A program made the position numbers and the translations under genes. A stretch of 64,000 bases of DNA. It comes from Chlamydiales bacterium. Its GTDB lineage: Bacteria > Chlamydiota > Chlamydiia > Chlamydiales > JAAKFR01. Below are positions 33,671 through 42,422 of this stretch, in pieces. Positions within the stretch are counted from its first letter, which is position 1. Each line of letters begins with the position of its first letter. The stretch is from contig JACKPM010000003.1 in the NCBI GenBank assembly GCA_024233495.1, forward strand, positions 62,001 to 126,000. The letters run 5' to 3'. The notes below the pieces were generated by a model. The model ran no database searches. It worked only from the letters and a program-made list of their open reading frames with translations, and was not told the origin of the DNA.

Positions 33671-34807
33671 ATGAAGTATCAGAAACGAGCAGCTGAAGAG
33701 ACGGTGAGGCGCTATCTCAAGGTCTTCCCAGTACTAGGATTGACGGGCCCTAGGCAATCGGGAAAGTCAACCCTACTCATGCACCTCCTAAAAGACTATG
33801 AGTACGTGACTTTTGATGATATTCGCAAGGTGCAGATGTTTGAAGATGATCCCATGGGATTTATCGATCGCTATTCACAAAAAACGATCTTTGATGAGGT
33901 TCAGCAGGTTCCAAACATATTTGGTTTGATCAAGTTAGCTGTTGATCAGAATCGTCAGAAATATGGCAATTTTGTTCTTACAGGCTCCTCGCAATTCGCC
34001 TTCTTAAAATCAGCCTCTGAGTCACTTGCTGGAAGAATTGGATTGGTCTCTCTTCTTCCTTTCGAATACCAAGAGATTCCAAAGAAGTTGCGAAAGGAAT
34101 CCATCTTTAGAGGAGGATATCCTGAACTTGTTTTGAGAGAGTATCTTGAAGCAGATGCATGGTTTGCTTCCTATGTTGATACCTACCTGAATAAAGACTT
34201 GCGCCAACTGATTAATATTGGAGATATGCGTGATTTTCGCAGATTTATTCTTCTGCTCGCAGCTCAAGTTGGTCAAACGGTTGATTTTACGCATTATGCT
34301 AAAGATATTGGGGTCTCTGTGCCGACAATCAAGCGATGGTTTTCAGTTCTAGAGGCGAGCTATATTCTCTTTCTTTTGCCTCCCTTTCATAAAAATAGAG
34401 GTAAAAGAATCATCAAAAGTCCAAAGATGTACTTCTTTGATACAGGGCTTGTTAGTTATTTAACTGGTATCCAGACGTTTGATCAGTATAGTCGTGGACC
34501 TCTTGCTGGTCCTCTTTTTGAGAATTATGTGATTAGTGAAATTTATAAACAGCACCTCCATCGAGCTGAAACTGCTGACCTATATTACTTAAGGACATAC
34601 GAGAAGGCGGAGATTGATTTGATTGTAGATCGGCGTACACATTGCGAATTGATTGAGATCAAAAAATCCGCAACTTTTAAGCCTAAGATGATCGAAACGC
34701 TGAAAAGCTTTAGGCAACCGGAAGATAAGGCGTATCTCCTTTACCAAGGGGAGGAAGATCACTATCAAGGCATTTCGATCCTCCCGGTCGAAAAGTTTTT
34801 TAGATAG
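33671..34807 (+). CDS. AAA-type ATPase with DUF4143 C-terminal domain
   Basis: 378 residues: Walker A GPRQSGKST (residues ~26-34), Walker B-like KTIFDEVQQVP, sensor-like FVLTGSSQF, then the DUF4143 region including SYVDTYLNKDLRQL, SVPTIKRWFSVLEASYILFL and a restriction-endonuclease-like tail (YEKAEIDLIVDRRTHCELIEIK). This widely distributed, often laterally transferred family has no settled function; the D...E-x-K arrangement in the tail hints at a nuclease-like fold. It is bounded upstream by a palindrome and a gene relic and downstream by a family A element fragment, consistent with an acquired island. Confidence 0.88.
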   Translation: MKYQKRAAEETVRRYLKVFPVLGLTGPRQSGKSTLLMHLLKDYEYVTFDDIRKVQMFEDDPMGFIDRYSQKTIFDEVQQVPNIFGLIKLAVDQNRQKYGNFVLTGSSQFAFLKSASESLAGRIGLVSLLPFEYQEIPKKLRKESIFRGGYPELVLREYLEADAWFASYVDTYLNKDLRQLINIGDMRDFRRFILLLAAQVGQTVDFTHYAKDIGVSVPTIKRWFSVLEASYILFLLPPFHKNRGKRIIKSPKMYFFDTGLVSYLTGIQTFDQYSRGPLAGPLFENYVISEIYKQHLHRAETADLYYLRTYEKAEIDLIVDRRTHCELIEIKKSATFKPKMIETLKSFRQPEDKAYLLYQGEEDHYQGISILPVEKFFR

Positions 34808-34825
34808 TTGACTCTGAAAAAGTAA

Positions 34826-34868
34826 GCCGAATCTTTTCTGCAAAAATGCGCCCTCGCAACATCTAGCT
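34826..34868. repeat. Partial family A element
   Basis: agccgaatcttttctgcaaa and the following atgcgccctcgcaac match the left interior of the family A elements with two or three changes. The terminal inverted repeats and the right half are missing, so it is an eroded or truncated copy between two convergent genes. Confidence 0.75.
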
Positions 34869-36619
34869 TACGTTCTTAATTTGGGGTCGAGGGCGTCGCG
34901 TAAAACGTCGCCCACAAGAGCAATCGCGATGAGCAGAAGGGTGAGCAAGATAGCAGGGGGCCATAGCAGGTAACTCTCTCCAGGGAAGACGGAGCGCCCC
35001 TCGTCCATGAGTACGCCCCAAGAGCTTGAGCCCTCTTCTCCTAGCCCCAAAAAGGAGAGCCCCGCTTCACTTGTAATCGCTGCCATGAGGGAGAAGGGGA
35101 GAAGCGTGAGAATGGGGGGTATGGCGTTGGGCAAGATGTGTGAGAACATGATTTTCCACGGCCGATACCCCATACTTTTCGTTGCAAGCACGTAGGGAAG
35201 TGAGCGCTGCCTCAGCACTTCGGCGCGGATAAAGCGGCAGAAGCTGGTCCACCCAAAGATGCCAAGCACAGCAATCACCAAAAAGATCGATTTACTTTGG
35301 GTAATCGCGATCACAAGAAGAAGCATGAAGAAGGTGGGCATCGCCTCCCATATCTCGACAATGCGGCATACAATGAGGTCCGTTTTTCCTGCAAAGTAGC
35401 CGGAGATGGTGCCGAGTGGAATGCCGATGATCAGCGCAATTGCAACTGCGCTAATGCCGACAACTAGAGAGACGCGAATGCCAAAGAGAAGGCTAGAGAA
35501 GAGGTCTTTCCGGTTGATGCGGGTAAGCTCCCACCAAGGTACATATTTGTTCGTGATCTGCGCCCCTCCAGCATCATCTTCCCAGTGAAAGGGGCGAACG
35601 AGTGTAGGAATTAGGACGCGCAAGCTCTTTGACTCTTCATTCACCCACTCATCTCGCTCATCAAGGTAGTAGAGCTGCGCTGTAGCGTCGCGGTACGTCT
35701 GCACTATGTTGCGCGCTTCTTGTAGAGGAGTGCGCGCAGGAGCTGCTTCTTGGATCGCTTTTTGAAAGTTATTTTGCATGCGCTCGAGTGTGAGCTGCGC
35801 CACTTTATATTCATCGCTGTGAGGGTGGTCTGAGTGCACATCGAGTCTGTGTTTTGCCTGCTCTACCTCATACTTTGCTATTAAATAGTCGTGCGAAAAA
35901 GGGCGGTAGGCTGCTATGAGTTCAGGAAGTCTTTCCAGCGCATGCTCATACTCTTTTTCTGTTTGATGCACGGTTTTTTGCAAAAGCTGCCGTTTCTCTT
36001 CTTCACGAGAGCGCTCCACATGCCACAGCGTTGCCATCTCTTGTCCTGTCGCGGCTAAGAATTGAGCGCGATACGGTGCAAAACGGTCGTGCTGCTTTTT
36101 TCGCTGCCGAAAACGCAACAGCTCATTGAGCTTTGCATAAGGAGTCATGAACTTAAGCTCTGCTTTCCATGTTGGATAGGGATCGATAGGCGCCAAAACA
36201 GGATCCTCTCGGTATGCCTCATGCTTTGCCGCAAGTGCTTGTTTCTCATGCCTCAGCTGAAAACTACTCTGCGGATCCTTGATCCCCCCCTTGAGCACAA
36301 AGATAAAAAAGGCAATGTGAAAGGCTGCAACCCCCAAGAGCACCCATTTTCGCTTATAGAAAATGATAAAGAGGGGAAGGGTGAACATCAAAATGTTGTA
36401 GAAGAGGTCAATCGGCTTTGAATAGAAACCGCGATAGAAGAGATAGCGCAACAGGGGAAAGTAAAGCCGCTTGTTCCACCACACAACAAGCGGTTTGCTT
36501 GAGGCAAGTAGTGGGGCATAGAGCCCCACTAAGAAGAGCAGCAGAAAAAAGAGAAGGGCAATAAGGCCGATCTTATTCTTTTTAAACTGACGCCAAACGA
36601 CTTGCCACTGCTCATTCAT
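34868..36619 (-). CDS. DppC/OppC-like peptide ABC permease with large insert
   Basis: 583 residues, about twice the usual DppC length. The C-terminal ~230 residues are a normal binding-protein-dependent permease domain with the ATPase-contacting EAA motif (EVLRQRSLPYVLATKSMGYR... ending ILPN). The N terminus has a first membrane segment and two further ones (residues ~20-110); between about 115 and 340 lies a hydrophilic, coiled-coil-rich insert that must face the periplasm or cytoplasm. A long OppC of this kind is also known in Chlamydia. No DppB or binding protein is adjacent, so partners must be elsewhere; DppD/DppF at 29-31 kb are candidates. Confidence 0.85.
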   Translation of the reverse strand: MNEQWQVVWRQFKKNKIGLIALLFFLLLFLVGLYAPLLASSKPLVVWWNKRLYFPLLRYLFYRGFYSKPIDLFYNILMFTLPLFIIFYKRKWVLLGVAAFHIAFFIFVLKGGIKDPQSSFQLRHEKQALAAKHEAYREDPVLAPIDPYPTWKAELKFMTPYAKLNELLRFRQRKKQHDRFAPYRAQFLAATGQEMATLWHVERSREEEKRQLLQKTVHQTEKEYEHALERLPELIAAYRPFSHDYLIAKYEVEQAKHRLDVHSDHPHSDEYKVAQLTLERMQNNFQKAIQEAAPARTPLQEARNIVQTYRDATAQLYYLDERDEWVNEESKSLRVLIPTLVRPFHWEDDAGGAQITNKYVPWWELTRINRKDLFSSLLFGIRVSLVVGISAVAIALIIGIPLGTISGYFAGKTDLIVCRIVEIWEAMPTFFMLLLVIAITQSKSIFLVIAVLGIFGWTSFCRFIRAEVLRQRSLPYVLATKSMGYRPWKIMFSHILPNAIPPILTLLPFSLMAAITSEAGLSFLGLGEEGSSSWGVLMDEGRSVFPGESYLLWPPAILLTLLLIAIALVGDVLRDALDPKLRT

Positions 36620-36659
36620 CTAGCAGTCAGACTACACCACACAGATTTTTAGCGGTAGC

Positions 36660-38069
36660 CTAGTCTTTAAGTGATAGCAAGAACTCTGCATTGCTGCCGG
36701 TCTTTTTGAGGCGGCCAAGCAAGAGGTTCATTGCATCGAGAGGGGTTAGGTCGGCAGTCGCTTGTCGCAACGTGTAGACTTTTTCCAACTCTGATGGGTG
36801 GTAAAGGAGGTCCTCTTTCCTAGTCCCACTCTTGATCATGTCGATCGCTGGGTAGACACGGCGGTCAGAAAGGCGGCGGTCGAGCACAAGCTCCATGTTA
36901 CCGGTACCTTTGAACTCCTCAAAAATCACCTCGTCCATGCGGGAGCCGGTCTCGATGAGCGCGGTTCCCAAGATAGTGAGGCTTCCACCCCCTTCAATAT
37001 TGCGGGCAGCTCCAAAAAACCGTTTTGGCTTGTGGAGTGAGTTGGCATCCACACCACCAGAAAGAATCTTTCCAGAGTGGGGCTGCACGGTGTTGTAAGC
37101 ACGCGCTAAGCGAGTAATCGAGTCAAGAAGGATGACAACATCTTCTCCATACTCAACCATACGGCGTGCTCTTTCGATGACCATTTCGGCCACTTGCACG
37201 TGCCGCTCAGGCGGCTCATCAAAGGTAGAAGCAACCACTTCTCCTTTGACGATGCGTGACATGTCGGTCACCTCTTCTGGACGCTCTCCGATCATCAAGA
37301 CAAAGAGCTTTACCTCAGGGTGATTTGTTGCGATCGCATGCGCAATGTTTTGCAGCATGATCGTCTTACCTGTACGAGGAGGTGCTACAATCAAGCCGCG
37401 TTGCCCTTTACCAATTGGCGCAGTGAGATCAAGAACTCGCTCTGAAAGACGCTCTTTTGTCGTCTCCATCACGAGGCGTTCATTTGGATAATAAGGTGTG
37501 AGGTTCTCAAAGAAAATGCGCTCTTTTCCCTTCTCTGGAGGATCGCCATTGATGGTGTCTACCTTGAGAAGTGCAAAGTATTTCTCTTTCTCCTTTGGTG
37601 TGCGGATCGTTCCTGTGATCAAATCACCCTTCTTCAAGTCGAAGCGGCGGATCTGCGCAGGGGAGACATAGATGTCTTCCGCAGAGGGGAGGTAGTTGTA
37701 TGTAGGAGAGCGGAGGAAGCCAAAACCATCTGGCAGAACCTCAAGCACACCCTCAGCAACAAGTTGCTCATCGTGACGGGACGCTTTGAACTTCACGATC
37801 TCGAACACCATTTGCGACTTTGTTAAAGAGGCGGTGTTTTTGATGTTGCAGTTATGCGCCTCAGCATTCAGCTGATCGATATTCATCCGTTGAAGATCGG
37901 AGATTTTCGATGTCTTACGCGGCTGGCTCGGCTGCTCTGGCTCTTGGTTTTTCCTTTCCACAGCCATCTCCTCAGAAACCATTTTCTCAGGAGGGGGAAT
38001 CGCCTTGCGCTTTGGGCGGTGCGGCTTTTTCTCTTCTGTGGAATTTTCGTCTTCCATAAGTTTACCCAT
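36660..38069 (-). CDS. rho: Transcription termination factor Rho
   Basis: 469 residues. The N-terminal ~60 residues are a charged, Lys/Pro/Glu-rich extension; then come the Rho_N helical domain, the RNA-binding cold-shock-like domain (GVLEVLPDGFGFLRSPTYNY) and the hexameric helicase core with P-loop APPRTGKT, Walker B VVILLDSITRLARAYN and the Q/R-loop region. A TATAAT-like box (38071-38076, minus strand) sits directly before the ATG at 38069, so translation could start instead at the ATG at 38057. coaE lies 12 bp upstream. Confidence 0.96.
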   Translation of the reverse strand: MGKLMEDENSTEEKKPHRPKRKAIPPPEKMVSEEMAVERKNQEPEQPSQPRKTSKISDLQRMNIDQLNAEAHNCNIKNTASLTKSQMVFEIVKFKASRHDEQLVAEGVLEVLPDGFGFLRSPTYNYLPSAEDIYVSPAQIRRFDLKKGDLITGTIRTPKEKEKYFALLKVDTINGDPPEKGKERIFFENLTPYYPNERLVMETTKERLSERVLDLTAPIGKGQRGLIVAPPRTGKTIMLQNIAHAIATNHPEVKLFVLMIGERPEEVTDMSRIVKGEVVASTFDEPPERHVQVAEMVIERARRMVEYGEDVVILLDSITRLARAYNTVQPHSGKILSGGVDANSLHKPKRFFGAARNIEGGGSLTILGTALIETGSRMDEVIFEEFKGTGNMELVLDRRLSDRRVYPAIDMIKSGTRKEDLLYHPSELEKVYTLRQATADLTPLDAMNLLLGRLKKTGSNAEFLLSLKD

Positions 38070-38080
38070 AATTATAGATG

Positions 38081-38644
38081 TCAGTTGGTTATTAAGTTTT
38101 GAACTTGTTTCTTGAGCTCTTCGAGAGAGCCCCTATTTTCGATTACATAATCGGCTTTTTCTTTTTTTACTTGCTCTGGTAGGAGGCGTGCCTCTCTTTC
38201 TAAAAAAGCTTTTTTCATGAAGCGTTTTTGCCGCTCCTCTTGATCGGCAATGACCAAAATCGTGGTGTCAAAATACTTCTCCCATCCACACTCGAAAAGG
38301 AGGGGAACCTCGGCCACAAAAAAAGTGCTTTTTGATTGTTGATACGCTTTGTCAATTTCCTCGAGAATGTGAGGGTGTAGGATTTTTTCCAGTTCATTTA
38401 GGAGATTTTGGTCATGAAAAACTTTAGCGGCGACCGCATCTCGATTAATTTTCTTATCCTCTAAAACCTCTGGTCCCAGTAAGGCAATAACACGTTTTCC
38501 TATCTCTGTTGTGGGATTCAGAAGTTGATGAGCTATTTGATCTGCGCTGACTACTGTGGCGCCCATCTCGGCCAGGAGAGTACAGACGGCGCTCTTCCCA
38601 GCAGCTGTTGCACCTGTAACAGCGCTCTTACCGAATTTTAACAT
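38081..38644 (-). CDS. coaE: Dephospho-CoA kinase
   Basis: 187 residues; final step of coenzyme A synthesis. The P-loop is GATAAGKS (residues ~11-18), followed by the substrate region VVSADQIAHQLL, the HPHILEEI motif and the lid VIADQEERQKRF. The start at ATG 38644 overlaps the polA stop by 7 bp (ATGTTAA); the longer frame to 38653 is inside polA. The rho-coaE-polA-sohB order matches C. trachomatis CT491-CT494. Confidence 0.93.
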   Translation of the reverse strand: MLKFGKSAVTGATAAGKSAVCTLLAEMGATVVSADQIAHQLLNPTTEIGKRVIALLGPEVLEDKKINRDAVAAKVFHDQNLLNELEKILHPHILEEIDKAYQQSKSTFFVAEVPLLFECGWEKYFDTTILVIADQEERQKRFMKKAFLEREARLLPEQVKKEKADYVIENRGSLEELKKQVQNLITN

Positions 38645-41271
38645 TCGCCCCAATTTTTGCCAACATTCACGTCCACCACCAAAGGCACTTTCAAAGAGAA
38701 GACGCCTTCCATGCTCTTTGTCACAATTTTCTCTAATTTAGAGAGTTCACTCTCAGGAGCTTCAAAAATTAATTCGTCATGCACCTGCAAAATCAGGAAG
38801 CTCTCCATCTCGGCGATTTGAGAAGAGATGTCTAACATAGCAAGTTTAATGAGATCTGCTGAGCTCCCCTGAAGAGGGGTGTTCACTGCGAGTCTTTCAG
38901 CAGCACCCCGCACAATCGCATTGCTGCTCGTGATTTCGGGAATGAGCCTTTCTCGCCCTGTCATTGTTACCGAGCGCCCTGTCTTTCGCGTCTGCTCGAT
39001 GCAGCTATTCAGATAGTCAGCCACTTTGGGGTAACGGTCAAAGTACTCTTCAATAAAAGTTTTAGCTCTTTTTATTTCAATGCAAAGCTCTTTTGCCAGG
39101 CCAAACGCCTGCTGCCCGTAAATGATGCCGAAGTTAATCGCTTTTGCCTGATACCTCTGCATTTCTGTTACCTTGTCGATAGGCACTTCGAACATGAGGG
39201 CTGCTGTGTAGGCGTGAATATCTTCCCCATCTTTGAACGCCTTGATCAACGTGGGATCTCCACTTAGGTGGGCGAGCAGCCGCAGCTCAATTTGAGAGTA
39301 GTCAGCGGCCAAGTAGCGCCACCCTCGCTCTTGCGGTTGGAACGCCTCACGAATGCGCCTTCCTTGCGCCGTGCGTACCGGGATGTTTTGTAGGTTTGGG
39401 TCTTGGCATGCAAGGCGCCCTGTTGCTGTTACAAATTGATTGAAGGTGGGGTGTATGCGCCCTGTCTTTTTATTCACTTCACTTGGAAGCGCCTCTACAT
39501 AGGTGGAGCGTAGCTTTTCTAAAATGCGATACGCAATGATTTTTTCGCAAATAGGGTAGTCAACTGCAAGCTGCTCCAACACCTCTGCTTTGGTTGAAAG
39601 CCCGGTTGCTGTTTTTTTTAGAGGCTCAATGCCTAACTTATTGAAAAGCACTTCAGAGAGCTGCTTGGGAGAGTTAATATTGAATTCACCATTTGCCAAT
39701 GCATAAATCTCTTTTTCGAGATGCCTGAGGTCTTTTCCAAGCTCCTTTGAATACTCTTCAAGAGCCTCAACATCGATATAAACCCCTGCGCGCTCCATCT
39801 CTAAAAGGACAAAGGTGAGCGGAATCTCCAAATCGAAAAGCAGCTCTTCAAACCCTCGCTTTGCAATCTCCTTGGCAAAGATTTGTTTCAGCCGGAAAGT
39901 GTAATCAACATCTTCGCAACAATAGTCACTCACTTTCTCAATTTTCACCTGATCCATTGTGAGCTCTTTTTTCCCACTTCCAATCAAGCTCTTGATCGGT
40001 GTCTTCACCTTTCCGAAATACTGTAAAGAGAGTGCATCAAGACCGTGCCGTCTGCTTGAAGAGTTCAACAAATATGACGCTAAAATTGTGTCAAAACTTA
40101 AAACAGAAACCTCAATGCCTTCATTTGCTAACACGTGGCAGTCATACTTCCCATTGTGAGCAAAGAGAGGCTTCTTCTCGAGAATCGGCTTCAACGCTTT
40201 CAATACACGCTCTTTGCCCAGCTTTCCATTACACGGAACATAGAAGGCCTCTCCCGCTTTTACCCCAAAGCCAACACCGACTAGCTCAGCCAACATTGGA
40301 CGCACATGAGTGCTCTCTACATCGAAGCAAATTTCTTCTGCTTTCTCTAACTTCGCGATCAACTTCTCCAAACTCTTCTCATCGTCGACAAGGTGATAGG
40401 AGCCGCCATCCACTTCTTCATCTACATCACCCAATTCTCGCACAAGGGAGTTGAAACCAAGCTCTAGGAAAAATGCCTTCAGACCAGCTACATCTTCTTT
40501 TTCGAGCTCGAACTTCTTTGGAAACTCGACATCTGTATGAATTGTTGCAAGACGTTTGCTCAAAAGTGCCACATCAGCATCTTGGCGCAACGTCTCCTGC
40601 TTCTTGGGCCCCTTTACCTTCTCTGGATGTTTCAAGAGATTTTCCAAACTCCCAAACTCTTGCAAGAGAGGAACTGCTGTTTTAGGACCAAATCCCTTCA
40701 AACCAGGGATGTTGTCGGAGGAATCTCCCATGATCGCGAGTAGATCGACAATCTTTTCTGGAGGCACACCATAAAGCTCTTCAACAACCTTTCGATCGAC
40801 GATCAAGTTGTCTTTCCACGTGTTGAGCACCTTAATCTTCTTTCCTACAAGTTGGCACAAATCTTTGTCGCTCGTGCAAATAAAAACTTCATCGCCTTGC
40901 TCAGCAGCCCAAACAGCCATGCTCCCAATTGTGTCATCTGCTTCAACACCCGGTACCTCTACATGAGGGATGCCTGCCAATTCGCAATACTCTTTCACCC
41001 GCTCAAACTGCTCAGGCAAATCTTCGACAATCGCCGTGCGGTTGCTCTTGTATTTCTCGTAGATCTCTTTCCGCTGCTTTTTGTTGTCAGGGCCATCAAA
41101 GACAGCAACCAAACACTGCGGATTGAAATCTTTGATTAATTTTCCAACTGAGCGAATGAAACCGTAGACAGCGTGTACAGACTCGCCAGAGGGGCTGCTC
41201 ATATGAGGCAGCGCATAGTAGGCGCGGAAAAGATAGCCTGAAACATCAAGGATGAAAATTTTACGGGACAT
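38638..41271 (-). CDS. polA: DNA polymerase I
   Basis: 877 residues with all three domains: 5'-nuclease (residues 1-~285; VAVFDGPDNKKQRKEIYEKYK, GDSSDNIPGLKGFGPKTA), 3'-5' exonuclease-like domain (~310-475, with the acidic pair in CFDVEST and NGKYDCHVLANEG) and polymerase A (~500-877; DPNLQNIPVRTAQGRRIREAF, DYSQIELRLLAHLSGD, QVHDELIFEAP). The proofreading carboxylates appear to be kept. The ATG overlaps the sohB stop by 11 bp, and coaE overlaps its 3' end, forming a tightly packed operon. Confidence 0.96.
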   Translation of the reverse strand: MSRKIFILDVSGYLFRAYYALPHMSSPSGESVHAVYGFIRSVGKLIKDFNPQCLVAVFDGPDNKKQRKEIYEKYKSNRTAIVEDLPEQFERVKEYCELAGIPHVEVPGVEADDTIGSMAVWAAEQGDEVFICTSDKDLCQLVGKKIKVLNTWKDNLIVDRKVVEELYGVPPEKIVDLLAIMGDSSDNIPGLKGFGPKTAVPLLQEFGSLENLLKHPEKVKGPKKQETLRQDADVALLSKRLATIHTDVEFPKKFELEKEDVAGLKAFFLELGFNSLVRELGDVDEEVDGGSYHLVDDEKSLEKLIAKLEKAEEICFDVESTHVRPMLAELVGVGFGVKAGEAFYVPCNGKLGKERVLKALKPILEKKPLFAHNGKYDCHVLANEGIEVSVLSFDTILASYLLNSSSRRHGLDALSLQYFGKVKTPIKSLIGSGKKELTMDQVKIEKVSDYCCEDVDYTFRLKQIFAKEIAKRGFEELLFDLEIPLTFVLLEMERAGVYIDVEALEEYSKELGKDLRHLEKEIYALANGEFNINSPKQLSEVLFNKLGIEPLKKTATGLSTKAEVLEQLAVDYPICEKIIAYRILEKLRSTYVEALPSEVNKKTGRIHPTFNQFVTATGRLACQDPNLQNIPVRTAQGRRIREAFQPQERGWRYLAADYSQIELRLLAHLSGDPTLIKAFKDGEDIHAYTAALMFEVPIDKVTEMQRYQAKAINFGIIYGQQAFGLAKELCIEIKRAKTFIEEYFDRYPKVADYLNSCIEQTRKTGRSVTMTGRERLIPEITSSNAIVRGAAERLAVNTPLQGSSADLIKLAMLDISSQIAEMESFLILQVHDELIFEAPESELSKLEKIVTKSMEGVFSLKVPLVVDVNVGKNWGEC

Positions 41272-42289
41272 AGAGATAGTCGATCGCCGTGCGCTCGGGC
41301 AAGGCCAACTCGTGCGAGATTTTGCCTGTGAGTAGAGGAGATTTCGATTGCTGTTTGAACATCTGCTTCAACCAAGACTTTGTCTTGAACTGGATCACCT
41401 GATACTTCTCTTCTACTCCTGCAGCCTTTGCGAGAGCACCAATTGCCTGCGAGAGCTCCATGTTGGAATTATCGATGAAACCGTGCTCCTCTGCCTCATA
41501 CGCAGGGAAAACCCCAGCACCATATACTCCTACCAACTTCTCTTGGGTGACATGGGGGCGATTTTCTGTTACGACTTCAACAAAGTTGTCGTAGTAGAAG
41601 TTAACCAAATCTTGCCGACTTGCTCCTTCATCTGGCTTCCACGGCCTAAAGGGGTTCATCTCATCTTTCCCCTTACCTGCATAAATGGTCTTTGTATTGA
41701 CTCCAATTTTCTCTAATGACTCAGAGACATTTATGTAGGGAGGCCATCCTAGGACGCCAACCGAACCGATCAAGCTCACTTTGCTTGAATAGATTTGATC
41801 GGCAGCGCACGCAATGTAGTAGCCGCCGGAGGCGCACAATCCATTCACATAGGCATAGATTGGCACTTGATACCGCTCTTTATATTCCTTCAGCAGGCGG
41901 TAGATCACATTTGACTCATTCGCTCCACCACCTGGTGAATTGATTACGAGCATGATTCCCTTCACACGCCCATTCTTCAAAGCATCTTCTCTTGAATCGA
42001 GTAACACCTCTTGAATCTTTTCAGCAGTGACTTGATCCATGCCAATCGTTCCTTCGATTGGAATCTGCAATAAAATAGGAGCAGAAGCGCCCAAATCTTT
42101 GCGACTCCACTCAGCGTTGGGCAAAATTTTAGCTTTTGAAGGGAGCCCTTTTTCGTCTGAACCAGAAAAGACTCCAACAAAAAGAAGAAGCACAAGCCCC
42201 AGACCAATGAATGCGCCAATCACTCCAAAAAGAGCGACGAAAAAGGTGCGTAACGAGTGGATAAAAATAGACTTAGGCTCAAGGTTCAT
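41261..42289 (-). CDS. sohB: SppA/SohB-type signal peptide peptidase
   Basis: 342 residues from the ATG at about 42289 (MNLEPKSIFIHSLR). An N-terminal anchor (residues ~12-40) is followed by an S49 peptidase domain: GIMLVINSPGGGANESNVIY, the catalytic serine in VNGLCASGGYYIACAADQIY, and SLIGSVGVLGWPPY. It degrades cleaved signal peptides or membrane-protein fragments with a Ser-Lys dyad. The first ~230 bp of the gene are duplicated twice downstream in the tandem repeat at 43.4 and 44.5 kb; this copy is the intact one. Confidence 0.93.
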   Translation of the reverse strand: MNLEPKSIFIHSLRTFFVALFGVIGAFIGLGLVLLLFVGVFSGSDEKGLPSKAKILPNAEWSRKDLGASAPILLQIPIEGTIGMDQVTAEKIQEVLLDSREDALKNGRVKGIMLVINSPGGGANESNVIYRLLKEYKERYQVPIYAYVNGLCASGGYYIACAADQIYSSKVSLIGSVGVLGWPPYINVSESLEKIGVNTKTIYAGKGKDEMNPFRPWKPDEGASRQDLVNFYYDNFVEVVTENRPHVTQEKLVGVYGAGVFPAYEAEEHGFIDNSNMELSQAIGALAKAAGVEEKYQVIQFKTKSWLKQMFKQQSKSPLLTGKISHELALPERTAIDYLYVP

Positions 42290-42331
42290 GCCAATCTTGC
42301 ATTGCCTTCTCCATGTTCGTGTCAAGGAAAG

Positions 42332-42360
42332 TTGTCAAATTTTTTGTTTTTTGTTAAGAT
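42332..42360 (+). promoter_or_regulatory. Sigma-70-type promoter of the C2H2 gene
   Basis: TTGTCA (42332-42337), 17 bp containing two T-runs, then TAAGAT (42355-42360). It is conserved in unit 2 (about 43645-43673) and partly in unit 3. The gene's GGAGG follows at 42414-42418. Confidence 0.6.
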
Positions 42361-42422
42361 TGCTCCGAACGCCTTACTAGGCTTTAACAGGGGAAGGTTT
42401 GGCAGTTCGCAATGGAGGCAAT

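Noticed and set aside
39959..41139. Several plus-strand frames of 66-151 codons inside polA
   Set aside because: They are antisense shadows of a confidently assigned gene, with Ser/Arg/His-rich compositions and no homology recognised.
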